In this document: one piece after another, positions 48,177 to 57,426 of the stretch | Numbering within the stretch: the stretch's first letter is position 1 | How the letters are laid out: every line of letters starts with the position of its first letter | Source: Rickettsiella endosymbiont of Miltochrista miniata | Lineage (GTDB): Bacteria > Pseudomonadota > Gammaproteobacteria > Diplorickettsiales > Diplorickettsiaceae | Direction: 5' to 3' | Assembly (NCBI RefSeq): GCF_964031245.1 | Contig: NZ_OZ035017.1 | Location: forward strand, 1,333,402-1,397,401 | Length of the DNA stretch: 64,000 nt | Made by a program: the position numbers and the translations under genes | Notes under the pieces: model-generated | The model's database searches: none | Told to the model about the DNA's origin: nothing | Seen by the model: only the letters and a program-made list of their open reading frames with translations

Positions 48177-48605
48177 ATGCTTACAACACAAAAAAAAATA
48201 TTCGGTTTAATTCTGCTATTAGGGTTGAGCACTAGTGTACTCGCCGAAGCTCCCCCTGCTGCTAATAGCACTTCTCCATCCTCTCTCAGCAACCCACAAA
48301 GCAAGGCGATAGAGTTTGCGAGACAAGCGGGCGCAATCGCCGGTATCGCACAGGCTTGCGGCCAGAATCTAGGCGATTTTTCCGCTAGAGTTACTGAAGC
48401 AATTAACAAGTTGTCTAATGATCCTTCCGAACAAGCGGCCGCCGCTCTGGTTTATCAGCGTATTAGCCAAGAAGCACAAATGGCTGAGAGAAAGAAACAA
48501 TCTATTCCTTGCATGAAGGTTTTAGAGGATTTTCGCAATTTGCCGATTATGCAATCCGACTATAAAACCAAGGTTATCGATCAACTTAATCCTGCTGGCC
48601 CATAA
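48177..48605 (+). CDS. Hypothetical exported protein
   Basis: A 142-residue protein with a signal peptide (hydrophobic 9-21, ending VLAEA). The mature part is Ala/Pro/Ser-rich, then helical, with one Cys in IAQACGQN and one in SIPCMKVL, probably a disulfide. No domain recognised. It follows ygfZ by eight bases and converges on the MFS gene; it is probably periplasmic. Confidence 0.65.
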   Translation: MLTTQKKIFGLILLLGLSTSVLAEAPPAANSTSPSSLSNPQSKAIEFARQAGAIAGIAQACGQNLGDFSARVTEAINKLSNDPSEQAAAALVYQRISQEAQMAERKKQSIPCMKVLEDFRNLPIMQSDYKTKVIDQLNPAGP

Positions 48606-48619
48606 AACAAGACCGTAGT

Positions 48620-49894
48620 TTAAACATCTAACTGCTGTAAATTCGATTCGCGAATAAAAAATAACAATATTAGGGCCAATAAAATATAGATGGGCAAGAT
48701 ACTTAACGCATGACGATATTCTGTGGCCGAAAAATAATGCACACCTGCGATCAATTTACCCTGCCAATGTGCATCTAATAATTTTCCTATCAATGGTTGC
48801 GTCAACGCACTAAAGATAATATCGCCGGTATTGATTAAGGCGATTATGGTTGCGGCAACGGTTATTTTATTTAATTCTCTACCCAAAGCAAAACCTAGCA
48901 TAAATGCACCGGTACTAAATCCAAAGATAAATAATAAAGTTCCCAATAACCAAAGCGGTAAGTGATTTACATAAATAATCATTGTAATGGTAACCAAGGC
49001 TACAAAAGCATTAATCAACATCACTGGAAGACGTTTATTTATTCGATCCGACCATAAGCCTAATAGAGGACTACCAAACGCTATACCTAGAAAAATTAAA
49101 GAAGCCAACCCTGCGGCTTGTGTATGCGAAACCTGATAGGTTTCTTTTAAAAATGGAATACACCAAAGACCTGCAAAACCATCAATCGGTGCAAAAGCCA
49201 ATCCACTATACAGTGTGATTAACCAATTTTGCTTATTATTCAAGACCATCCATACATCATGAAATGAAAATTTTTCTACTACTCCTGTTTCACTTGATAC
49301 TCCAGTCGGCTTATCACGCACGATAAAATAAAATAACCCGGCTAAAATTAATCCGCTCACTGCACACAGATATAAGCTTTGTCGCCAACCGAACGTACTA
49401 ACAGCGAAAGACAAGGGTACCTGACCTGCAACAGCACCCAACATAGCTGCAGTCGCCAATAAGCCGCCAACAAAAGCAAATTGATTGGGTTTAAACCATA
49501 GGCTAGTCATCTTCATATAACTGACGGTAGCAAAAGCCGCACCAACACCCATCAATGCTCTAGACCAAGTGGCGACACTTAAACTATCTGCTTTAGAAAA
49601 AATATAAATGCCTATAGCACATAAAAGGATAGCAATCGTAGTTAACAAGCGGGGACTATAACGATCTAATAAAACGCCAACAAAAAGTTGGGCTAACAAA
49701 AAAGAATAAAAGAAACTAGCCGTTAAATTACCTAAACCGGTTCCTTGTATTTGGAACACACGCATTAGATCTTCAGTCATGATGCTAGGAGAAACTTGCA
49801 ATATATATTTATAAAATAAAAAAGCCGCCGCTAAGGCAATAACTAACCAAGGATACCAATGGTGGGAGGTAAAATGTTTCTTCTCAATATGCAT
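48620..49894 (-). CDS. MFS transporter (Pht/GudP-like solute carrier)
   Basis: A 424-residue, 12-TM major-facilitator protein. N-terminal LYKY-like entry YILQVSPSIMTEDLMRVF, motif A VGVLLDRYSPRLL, and a long central loop around 195-210. The overall layout resembles the phagosomal transporter (Pht) proteins known in Legionella, which import amino acids or nucleosides, but substrate cannot be assigned by eye. Monocistronic, followed by the convergent gene at 48177. Confidence 0.8.
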   Translation of the reverse strand: MHIEKKHFTSHHWYPWLVIALAAAFLFYKYILQVSPSIMTEDLMRVFQIQGTGLGNLTASFFYSFLLAQLFVGVLLDRYSPRLLTTIAILLCAIGIYIFSKADSLSVATWSRALMGVGAAFATVSYMKMTSLWFKPNQFAFVGGLLATAAMLGAVAGQVPLSFAVSTFGWRQSLYLCAVSGLILAGLFYFIVRDKPTGVSSETGVVEKFSFHDVWMVLNNKQNWLITLYSGLAFAPIDGFAGLWCIPFLKETYQVSHTQAAGLASLIFLGIAFGSPLLGLWSDRINKRLPVMLINAFVALVTITMIIYVNHLPLWLLGTLLFIFGFSTGAFMLGFALGRELNKITVAATIIALINTGDIIFSALTQPLIGKLLDAHWQGKLIAGVHYFSATEYRHALSILPIYILLALILLFFIRESNLQQLDV

Positions 49895-50053
49895 AGCGCG
49901 CTAAACCTTATAATTCATTTATCGGGGAATTATGGCATTATTAGTCAAATTTTGCACTCCTTATCAAAATGGTATTCTACAAAAATATTAATGCTAACAA
50001 GAGTTTGGTGAATTGAATTAAACGTAGTAGAAACGAATATAAAAAAGTCAGCG

Positions 50054-50059
50054 TATAAT
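50054..50059 (+). promoter_or_regulatory. Possible -10 element (TATAAT) for tRNA-Arg(CCT)
   Basis: A perfect TATAAT lies 13 bases before the tRNA 5' end, a fitting position for a short-leader tRNA promoter. The -35 region (about 50031-50036) is weak, so this is tentative. Confidence 0.35.
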
Positions 50060-50072
50060 ACGCTTCGTTCAA

Positions 50073-50149
50073 GCCCCGGTGGCACAGGTGGATAGCGCAG
50101 TCCCCTCCTAAGGGACAGGTCGCCGGTTCGAATCCGGCCTGGGGCGCCA
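50073..50149 (+). tRNA. tRNA-Arg (anticodon CCT)
   Basis: A 77-nt cloverleaf with acceptor stem GCCCCGG pairing CTGGGGC (one G-T). The anticodon stem is GTCCC/GGGAC around loop CTCCTAA, the T-arm contains GGTTCGAATCC, and a CCA end is encoded (50147-50149). The anticodon CCT reads AGG. A T6 run follows directly. Confidence 0.96.
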
Positions 50150-50198
50150 TTTTTTGCAAGCCGATAAAAAAACGTCTAGGCTTTTGCTAAGAGGTCAA

Positions 50199-51065
50199 AT
50201 GAATATTTTATCGATACAATCCCATGTCAGTTATGGCTATGTTGGGAATAAAGCCGCTACCTTTCCCTTACAAGCTTTGGGTTTTGAAGTATGGCCAGTC
50301 AATACCGTACAATTTTCTAATCATACCGGCTATGGTCACTGGCAAGGTGATATTTCCACCGCTGAGCAGGTACGCGCCGTCATACAGGGTTTAATCTCCT
50401 TAGATCTAGCAAGGCAATGTGATGCAATTTTATCTGGATATATTGGGGATAAAGAAATTGGGCAAGTTATCCTTGAAACAGTACAACAATTTCGACAAGC
50501 AAATCCTAAACTCATTTACCTGTGCGATCCTGTCATGGCTACTCCGAATGGTAAAGCGTGTTTTGTTAAACCCGATATTCCAGATTTCTTTCGCAATCAA
50601 AGTTTAACTATGGCCAGCATCATCACACCTAACCATTTTGAAGCGGAATATTTATACGGGAAAAAAATTAATACTTTAGATGATTTAAAACATGCAGTGC
50701 ATTTTTTTCATAATCAAGGAATACTTATTGTCATTGTGACCAGCTTAAATTTAAAAGAAAAAAATAAATTTAATTTTGAAGAACCCACCGCTTTTCTTTC
50801 AAGCAAACAAGGGCAATGGATCGCTACAATTTCTGTTCCAAACACTCCAGCAGCTATCAATGGTGCCGGGGATCTTTTTTCGGCGCTGTATTTAGGCCAT
50901 TTATTATTAACCAAAAATGCTTTAGCGGCTTTCAGCTTAGCATTAAATAAAACTTATCAAGTAATTCAAGCCACCATTACAGCAAATCGCCGCGAATTAA
51001 AAATTATTGATAATGATTATAAGCAAGCTGCTCCAGATTATGTTATGCTACAACAGATAGAATAA
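50199..51065 (+). CDS. pdxY: Pyridoxal kinase PdxY
   Basis: Phosphorylates pyridoxal in vitamin B6 salvage. I start at ATG 50199 (AGAGG upstream), giving 288 residues; an earlier ATG would add a 15-residue run out of the tRNA. N-terminus NILSIQSHVSYGYVGNKAATFPLQALG and VNTVQFSNHTGYGHW match PdxY, and the catalytic-loop motif INGAGDLFSAL lies near the C-terminus. Ribokinase fold, cytosolic. The CcmD-like microgene and lpxK follow. Confidence 0.94.
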   Translation: MNILSIQSHVSYGYVGNKAATFPLQALGFEVWPVNTVQFSNHTGYGHWQGDISTAEQVRAVIQGLISLDLARQCDAILSGYIGDKEIGQVILETVQQFRQANPKLIYLCDPVMATPNGKACFVKPDIPDFFRNQSLTMASIITPNHFEAEYLYGKKINTLDDLKHAVHFFHNQGILIVIVTSLNLKEKNKFNFEEPTAFLSSKQGQWIATISVPNTPAAINGAGDLFSALYLGHLLLTKNALAAFSLALNKTYQVIQATITANRRELKIIDNDYKQAAPDYVMLQQIE

Positions 51066-51077
51066 CAGGAAGTTACA

Positions 51078-51221
51078 ATGAAAGATTATCGTTTCTATTT
51101 ATGGATAGCCTATCTCTCAACCGCTGCTATTCTGCTCATTAATCTGTTAACTCCCCTGATTCGGCATTATAAATTATTTAAGAAAAAACGCAGCATTACG
51201 TCATTAATCCCAAAAAAATAA
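51078..51221 (+). CDS. CcmD-like single-TM microprotein
   Basis: A 47-residue protein starting MKDYRFYLWIAYLSTAAILL. An N-terminal aromatic stretch leads into one TM helix (about 8-26), and a basic tail follows (HYKLFKKKRSI). This is the layout of CcmD, which helps the CcmABC haem exporter mature cytochrome c. It lies between pdxY (12-base gap, AGGAAG upstream) and lpxK (one-base TAATG overlap). No other ccm gene is nearby, so the assignment is by shape and motif only. Confidence 0.6.
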   Translation: MKDYRFYLWIAYLSTAAILLINLLTPLIRHYKLFKKKRSITSLIPKK

Positions 51222-52213
51222 TGTTAAAAATTTGGCAGAAAAAAAATTTTTTGGCTTATTTAATTTGGCCATTATCATTGGTTTACGGCGGTTTTATTGT
51301 TTTACGTCGCAAGCTTTATCAGTTGCACCTTTTAAAGGTAAACTTTCTTTCAGTACCGGTCGTCGTCGTTGGAAATATTACTGTGGGAGGCACGGGTAAA
51401 ACACCGGTTGTTATCGCATTAGCTCGATTTTTAAAAGAAAAAGGCTGGCGACCAGGCATTATCAGTCGCGGCTATGGGGGAAACACGCAGCATTTTCCTT
51501 GTTTAGTCCATCAAAACAGTAATGCCCGTGAAGTGGGTGATGAACCTATATTAATTGCTCGGCATACTGCATGTCCAACTATCATCGATCCTAATCGTAG
51601 TCGCGGTGCTAAAAGTTTATTAAAGCGTTCGAATTGCAATATTATTATCAGTGATGATGGTCTACAACATTTAAGTTTAGGTAGAAACATAGAAATTGTT
51701 GTTGTCGATGGCGAAAGACGTTTTGGAAATAATTTTTGTTTACCTGCAGGTCCATTGCGCGAACCTGTTTCACGCTTAAATTCCGTTGATTTTGTTATTA
51801 GCAAAGGAACAGCTCATGCCAATGAATTTAAACTTTCCTTAATTCCTGACTATTTTTATCAGCTTATTCAAACTAAAAATAAACAATCAGCAGATTTTTT
51901 TCTTGGAAAGAAAATATATGCCGTAGCTGGAATCGGCAATCCCGATCAATTTTTTAGAACATTACGCAAACTGGGACTTAAAATCATTGAGCATCCCTTT
52001 CCCGATCATTATCTATTTAAACCGCGCGATTTTAATTATGGCGATGATGCTATTGTTATAATGACCGAAAAAGATGCAGTAAAATGCGTAGGTTTTGTTG
52101 ATGCCAGACTTTGGTGTTTAAAAACAAAAACAGAGTTAGACAATAATTTTCTAAATGCCGTACTTAATCGAATTACGGCAATAGATAAAAATCTAAAATC
52201 TTCTTCAAGCTAG
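51221..52213 (+). CDS. lpxK: Tetraacyldisaccharide 4'-kinase LpxK
   Basis: Phosphorylates the 4' position of the lipid A disaccharide at the inner-membrane face. The 330-residue protein has an N-terminal membrane anchor (about 15-30) and the P-loop [26 protein letters not shown] and the DDGLQHL segment are further family motifs. It starts at the stop of the CcmD-like gene. Its last 41 bases overlap the convergent arnA-like gene. Confidence 0.95.
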   Translation: MLKIWQKKNFLAYLIWPLSLVYGGFIVLRRKLYQLHLLKVNFLSVPVVVVGNITVGGTGKTPVVIALARFLKEKGWRPGIISRGYGGNTQHFPCLVHQNSNAREVGDEPILIARHTACPTIIDPNRSRGAKSLLKRSNCNIIISDDGLQHLSLGRNIEIVVVDGERRFGNNFCLPAGPLREPVSRLNSVDFVISKGTAHANEFKLSLIPDYFYQLIQTKNKQSADFFLGKKIYAVAGIGNPDQFFRTLRKLGLKIIEHPFPDHYLFKPRDFNYGDDAIVIMTEKDAVKCVGFVDARLWCLKTKTELDNNFLNAVLNRITAIDKNLKSSSS

Positions 52214-53192
52214 TTTTCATATCTATATATGGCTGCCAAGCCAGCTGTTGTTGAGCCCGTTTAATTGATGGCATGCGACGTTCTACATCTTGATAACCTT
52301 TTCCGTAATAATTATCTGAATTTATTGTTTGTAATTGGACTTTTTCCGCATAGCTTTCATAACGGGGATAAGTTTTAATTAACTCTAATAATAATTCAGC
52401 CAATTCACGAATAGAAATATCGTTGGCTGGATTACCAATATTAAAAATAGCTTGCTCAGCGCATCCATTTTCATTTGCGATTATTTTTAATAAGCAAGCC
52501 ATCCCATCATCGATATCAATAAAGCTACGTCGTTGTTGTCCGCCATTAACCAATTGTATGGCTTCGCCACGTAATATATTGCCGATAAATTGACTCACCA
52601 CCCGCGAACTCCCTGGCCTCGGGTTATGTGGATCATCCAGTTTAGGACCTAACCAATTAAACGGTCTAAAGAGTGTATAACGTAATTCATTTTTTAAGCC
52701 ATAAGCATGAATTACTCTATCTAAAAGTTGTTTACTACAGGAGTATATCCAACGAGGTTTATTGATAGGTCCTAATACAAAATTACTGGTCTCTTCATCA
52801 AACGCTTCATCCGTACACATACCATAGACTTCAGAAGTGGAAGGAAAAACAATACGTTTTTCATGTTTAACACATAAACGAATAATTTTTAAATTGGCTT
52901 CAAAATCCAGCTCAAAAATACCTAAGGGATTGTTTACATAGCTTGCCGGCGTTGCAATAGCTACCAAAGGTAAGACTACATCACACTGTTGAATTTGTTG
53001 TTCTATCCAACCCATTTCCCGATTCATGTCGCCTTTTTTAAAGGTAAGCCGTGGATGTTTAAGAAAATCATTAATTTTGTTTTCACTTAAATCCAAGCCT
53101 ATCAACTGCCAGTCTGTTTTTGCTAAACAATGCTCCAGTAGGCTGCTGCCAATAAAACCATTGATGCCTAGAATTAATACTTTTAAACTCAT
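52173..53192 (-). CDS. UDP-glucuronic acid decarboxylase/dehydrogenase, ArnA C-terminal domain type
   Basis: A 339-residue SDR enzyme: GINGFIGSSLLEH is the nucleotide loop, the catalytic Ser-Tyr-Lys context is PSTSEVYG and WIYSCSKQL, and FRPFNWLGPKLDDP is characteristic of the ArnA dehydrogenase half. It converts UDP-glucuronate to UDP-4-keto-pentose for Ara4N synthesis. The N-terminal formyltransferase half of full ArnA (about 300 residues) is absent. It belongs to a minus-strand arnT-arnC-arnA run. Confidence 0.88.
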   Translation of the reverse strand: MSLKVLILGINGFIGSSLLEHCLAKTDWQLIGLDLSENKINDFLKHPRLTFKKGDMNREMGWIEQQIQQCDVVLPLVAIATPASYVNNPLGIFELDFEANLKIIRLCVKHEKRIVFPSTSEVYGMCTDEAFDEETSNFVLGPINKPRWIYSCSKQLLDRVIHAYGLKNELRYTLFRPFNWLGPKLDDPHNPRPGSSRVVSQFIGNILRGEAIQLVNGGQQRRSFIDIDDGMACLLKIIANENGCAEQAIFNIGNPANDISIRELAELLLELIKTYPRYESYAEKVQLQTINSDNYYGKGYQDVERRMPSIKRAQQQLAWQPYIDMKTSLKKILDFYLLP

Positions 53193-53240
53193 ATTTTACT
53201 ACTTAACTTAGATGTGTTTTTTAAAAATGCAATTTTTATT

Positions 53241-54185
53241 TTATGCTTCATTCGTATCATCAATAATTTTCCTAATAACATAACGGGGACGATGACGTAC
53301 TTCTTGATAAATACGCCCAATATATTCACCCATAATCCCTAAACCCATTAACATTATTCCCATTAAGAAAAAAACTATCGCAAATAACGTAAACACGCCT
53401 TCCGCTTCGGGTCCAATAATAATCCGGCGTAAAAACAAATATATAACAAAAAAGCTACTTAAGATTGAAATAAACAATCCTAACATAGTAAAAATCTGCA
53501 AGGGTAATAAGGTAAAACTAGTCATCCAATCAAAATTCAAACGTAATAACCGATAAAGGTTATATTTGGACTGACCACCTTTACGAGCATCATGCCCAAC
53601 TTCAATTTCGGTGGGGGATATAGAAAGTTTATAGGCTTGTGCGGGAATGAATAAAGAAGTTTCCTTGCTGGCTATCATTAAATCGACGAGTGAACGTCGA
53701 TAGGCTCTCAACATACAGCCTTGATCAGTCAAACGAATCTTAGTCATCTTATAGCGCAACCAATTATTAAGTATAGATGCATAGCGTCGAAAAAAAGTAT
53801 CTTGGCGATTTTTTCGGATACCTCCTACATAATCATGACCTTCTTCAATGAATTTTACCAAATGAGAAATTTCCTCTGGTGGATTTTGTAGGTCAGCATC
53901 TAAAGTAATAATAATTTCTCCTCTGACGCGCTCCAAACCAGCCATCAATGCCATATGTTGACCGAAATTACCATTAAAATGAACAATGCGAATTTGCTCT
54001 GGTCGCCTTCTTTGTAATTCATTAAGTCGTTCATAGGAGTCATCTTGACTACCATCATTAACTAAAATAACCTCATAAGGCTTACCTAACTTGTCTAAGC
54101 TCGAAATCAAGCGCTGATAGAGCTGTTCCAAGTTTTCAGACTCATTATAAACTGGGATAACCACACTGATATAGGGCTTATTCAT
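53241..54185 (-). CDS. arnC: Undecaprenyl-phosphate glycosyltransferase, ArnC-like (GT2)
   Basis: A 314-residue GT2 enzyme with a GT-A domain (ISVVIPVYNESENLEQLY, VNDGSQDDSYERL, LDADLQNPPEEI) and two C-terminal TM helices (about 230-290). It transfers a formylated amino-arabinose or a related amino-sugar to undecaprenyl phosphate. It follows arnT by about 15 bases and precedes the ArnA-like gene by 48 bases. The sugar it uses here is uncertain because the locus is incomplete. Confidence 0.88.
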   Translation of the reverse strand: MNKPYISVVIPVYNESENLEQLYQRLISSLDKLGKPYEVILVNDGSQDDSYERLNELQRRRPEQIRIVHFNGNFGQHMALMAGLERVRGEIIITLDADLQNPPEEISHLVKFIEEGHDYVGGIRKNRQDTFFRRYASILNNWLRYKMTKIRLTDQGCMLRAYRRSLVDLMIASKETSLFIPAQAYKLSISPTEIEVGHDARKGGQSKYNLYRLLRLNFDWMTSFTLLPLQIFTMLGLFISILSSFFVIYLFLRRIIIGPEAEGVFTLFAIVFFLMGIMLMGLGIMGEYIGRIYQEVRHRPRYVIRKIIDDTNEA

Positions 54186-54200
54186 TTCACTAATCCTCTT

Positions 54201-55967
54201 TTAATCAAAAATATTTTTTATTTTATTTTTCTCTATAGGGTGATTGCTTAATAAAACATCTTGCGGTGTCTTTGCTAGCAAATAAATGAGATATTTCTTT
54301 TGTTGATTAATCTGCTGGTATGCTTCTTTACTAGCTATCATATAAATACGCCTTGAACTATTCCAGTCAGGCCAGAAATTAGCTTCCTGTAACATCCAAT
54401 GGCTAGTATCTTGATGTTGCATACCAAAAGTTAATTCTCCACCGACATTGACTGTAAATACCCGTTGATTTAAATAAAAAGGCAAATCTTGATAATAATC
54501 ATGGTATGCCACTACTTTATCGCCTGGCTTTATTAAAGGCTTAAGAGCAACAACTAAAGGCTTTATCGAACGTGTATCGAGCTGAGGAATACCCATAGAA
54601 ACAATCCAGAAGCTAATCACACTTCCTATTGCCAAAGTTGCAAATGCCATTTTGGATTTTTTCCGCATAGCAAAGCAACTCGCGATTATGCTATTTAAAA
54701 GAAAAACACTATAAGCGGTTATCAAAAAAAGTCTGGCAGACGGAGATAGCGTAATAGTCGCATCGTAAGCTATATATAATATACCTATACTTCCTAAACC
54801 TAACCATACCAAAGGTACCGCTATATACCCCCATTTAATATCCCAGCTTCGCTGCCAGTGAGTAGAAAGATAATGGCCAGTTAATAAAGCCAAAGCAGGA
54901 AAAATCGGTAAAATATACGGAATTAATTTGGAATGTGAAAAGGAAAAGAAAAGAAAAATTATCCCTACCCAGAGTAAAAGAAAAATATAATTATTTTTTT
55001 CTTTGAATTGTTGCCAATTTCTAGGAAAGTGATTCACTATCGCTTGAGGTAAAAAACATACCCAAGGTAAAAACCCGGCAATAAAAATTGGAATAAAAAA
55101 CCAATTGGGTTGGTAACGCTGTGCTATCAAAGTGGAATAACGCAGGAATTGCTGATCTATAAAATAGAATTGGAAAAATTCAGGATTTCTAGATTGAACT
55201 AAAATATGCCAAGGCAAAACCATTAATAAAAATAACAAAACCCCACTAGCAAGATAACATTGCTTCAACAAACGCCATTGATTAGATAATAATATCCAAA
55301 GCCCAATAATCATAGTAGGAAATACTATACCGATCAGCCCCTTTGTGAGAACTGCTAGGCCGGCAAATAGATAAGCACTATAAAATAAACACCGACGCCC
55401 TAAACTTGGTGACTGATTGGATGCAACTAAGAAAGTTAACAAGCTTCCAGATAAACAGATCGATAAGGTCATATCGAGTGTTACCATCCGTGCTAATGCA
55501 AAATATAGCAGACTGGAAGCAAGAATAATGGCACTTAATAATCCAGCTCGTCTTTCAAAAAGAATTCGACCTGATGCATAAACTAATAAGCAACCTAATA
55601 ATGCCAGGATAGCGTTAGGTAAACGTACTGCCCATTCGCTGATAGGCGCCAAATATTGATTTTTTTTGTCCTTAAAGAATATTTGTCCTGTTTGATTAAC
55701 CAATGGATTAAAAACCTTAATCGACCCCGCTTGTAGCCAATAAAATAAAGGGGGCTTTTCAAAATATTTGATCCCATTCAGATGAGGCGTTACAAAATCA
55801 TGTAGCACCAACATTTCTCGTGGAATCTCAGCATATCTCCCTTCATCTGGTACACTCAATGGCCTAGTCCCTAAAAATAAGCCAAAGACTAAAGCAATAC
55901 CCACTACCAGTAAGCCTAAATCAAAGTACCAGCTTCCTTTACTGGATTTAGTTTGAATGATCGACAT
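54201..55967 (-). CDS. arnT: Lipid A aminoarabinose transferase, ArnT-like (GT83)
   Basis: A 588-residue inner-membrane GT83 protein with about 12 TM helices. The periplasmic loop has RPLSVPDEGRYAEIPREML, with the conserved DE(G)RY metal/substrate motif, and YFEKPPLFYWL. It moves an amino-sugar from undecaprenyl phosphate to lipid A, lowering the surface charge. First gene of the minus-strand arn run; slightly longer than E. coli ArnT (550). Confidence 0.9.
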   Translation of the reverse strand: MSIIQTKSSKGSWYFDLGLLVVGIALVFGLFLGTRPLSVPDEGRYAEIPREMLVLHDFVTPHLNGIKYFEKPPLFYWLQAGSIKVFNPLVNQTGQIFFKDKKNQYLAPISEWAVRLPNAILALLGCLLVYASGRILFERRAGLLSAIILASSLLYFALARMVTLDMTLSICLSGSLLTFLVASNQSPSLGRRCLFYSAYLFAGLAVLTKGLIGIVFPTMIIGLWILLSNQWRLLKQCYLASGVLLFLLMVLPWHILVQSRNPEFFQFYFIDQQFLRYSTLIAQRYQPNWFFIPIFIAGFLPWVCFLPQAIVNHFPRNWQQFKEKNNYIFLLLWVGIIFLFFSFSHSKLIPYILPIFPALALLTGHYLSTHWQRSWDIKWGYIAVPLVWLGLGSIGILYIAYDATITLSPSARLFLITAYSVFLLNSIIASCFAMRKKSKMAFATLAIGSVISFWIVSMGIPQLDTRSIKPLVVALKPLIKPGDKVVAYHDYYQDLPFYLNQRVFTVNVGGELTFGMQHQDTSHWMLQEANFWPDWNSSRRIYMIASKEAYQQINQQKKYLIYLLAKTPQDVLLSNHPIEKNKIKNIFD

Positions 55968-56064
55968 CTTTTTTTTCCACTGCCTATTTTGGATAGGGGT
56001 TGAGAAAATAGCCTATTGCTATAATAATAGGCCAAATTTATAACGGTTCTAGAGAGGAAAAGCA

Positions 56065-56730
56065 ATGCAAAAACAAAATATCGCGGTAATTCTATCGGGA
56101 TGTGGTGCCTTAGACGGAAGTGAAATTCACGAGTCTGTACTTACCTTATTAGCCTTAGATCGTGCTGAATTACCTTATCAATGTTTGGCTCCTAATATAC
56201 CTCAATCCCGCGTGGTCAATATGGCCGATGGTAAAACCCAAGAACATGCTAAAAGAAATGTACTGGAGGAATCCGCTCGTATTGGGCGTGGTAAAATTAA
56301 AGACATTGCCTTAGCCAATGCTGATGAGTATACCGCAATGATCTTTCCAGGTGGTTTCGGCGCCGCGCTAAATTTATGTAATTTTGGTTTAAGCAAAGAA
56401 AACTACTCCATACAAACAGACGTTTTTAAATTTGCAAAGGCCATGGTAGAAGCAAAAAAGCCCGCCGGCTTTATTTGTATTGCACCGGTTTTAGCGCCGA
56501 AGCTTTATCCAGCCGGTATCCAAATAACCATAGGAAATGATAAAGCCACCGCAGAGATTTTAGAAAAACTAGGTGCTCGGCATATTCCATGCGCGGCCAC
56601 AGATTGTGTCGTGGATAAAGTCCATAAATTAGTTAGCACACCGGCCTATATGTTAGCTCGTTCAATTAAAGAAGTAGCGACGGGTATCGATTGTTTAGTA
56701 AAAGAATTATCTTTATTGTTACACTCATAA
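56065..56730 (+). CDS. elbB: ElbB glyoxalase/isoprenoid-biosynthesis-associated protein
   Basis: A 221-residue DJ-1/PfpI-superfamily protein. N-terminus NIAVILSGCGALDGSEIHE is typical of ElbB, and the nucleophile elbow is GFICIAPVLAP. E. coli ElbB has glyoxalase activity and is linked to isoprenoid synthesis. ATG at 56065 has AGAGAGGAAAAG upstream. trmB follows with a 12-base gap. Confidence 0.92.
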   Translation: MQKQNIAVILSGCGALDGSEIHESVLTLLALDRAELPYQCLAPNIPQSRVVNMADGKTQEHAKRNVLEESARIGRGKIKDIALANADEYTAMIFPGGFGAALNLCNFGLSKENYSIQTDVFKFAKAMVEAKKPAGFICIAPVLAPKLYPAGIQITIGNDKATAEILEKLGARHIPCAATDCVVDKVHKLVSTPAYMLARSIKEVATGIDCLVKELSLLLHS

Positions 56731-56742
56731 TCTTATTTTCTA

Positions 56743-57414
56743 ATGAACCAATTTCTTAGACCGATACGCAGCTTTGTGCATCGTCAAAAAAAATTAAGTA
56801 AGTGTCAACAGCTAGCTTTTGCGGCTTTATCGGAACAAAACACCTTATCAACACCTATAGATTTTAAAATCTTATTCGAACGGGATGCATATACTATATT
56901 AGAAATTGGGTTTGGTATGGGTGATAGTTTATTGCAACAGGCGCAACAACATCCAGAAAATAATTATTTAGGGATAGAAGTCCATCGGCCAGGAATCGCT
57001 TTCCTCTTAACACAAATCGAAAAATTTAAACTGAACAATATTAAAGTTATTTATGCAGATGCATCAGAGATTTTAGCTCGCTCCATTCCTAACCATAGTT
57101 TAGATTTAGTACAAATATTTTTTCCCGATCCTTGGCCGAAAACTCGGCACCACAAACGACGCTTGGTGCAAGCAAAATTTATCGATTTATTACATGAAAA
57201 GCTTAACTTAAACGGAAAATTACATCTGGCCACGGATTGGCAAGATTATGCCCAACATATGTTGAAAGTAATGGAAAATACATCTCAATGGAAAAACACC
57301 GCTGAAAAAAACCAATTTACTCCCCGACCACCGGCCAGACCAATGACTAAATTTGAAAAACGAGGTCAACAATTAGGTCATGCTATCTGGGATCTGGTTT
57401 TTTTGAGATTATAA
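56743..57414 (+). CDS. trmB: tRNA (guanine-46-N7)-methyltransferase TrmB
   Basis: A 223-residue SAM-dependent enzyme forming m7G46 in tRNA. Conserved EIGFGMGDSLLQQA, NYLGIEVHRPGIA and FPDPWPKTRHHKRRL, plus the C-terminal TKFEKRGQQLGHAIWDLVF. Length normal (E. coli 239). It ends 12 bases before the convergent hemW gene. Confidence 0.95.
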   Translation: MNQFLRPIRSFVHRQKKLSKCQQLAFAALSEQNTLSTPIDFKILFERDAYTILEIGFGMGDSLLQQAQQHPENNYLGIEVHRPGIAFLLTQIEKFKLNNIKVIYADASEILARSIPNHSLDLVQIFFPDPWPKTRHHKRRLVQAKFIDLLHEKLNLNGKLHLATDWQDYAQHMLKVMENTSQWKNTAEKNQFTPRPPARPMTKFEKRGQQLGHAIWDLVFLRL

Positions 57415-57426
57415 TTTTTGAGAACT

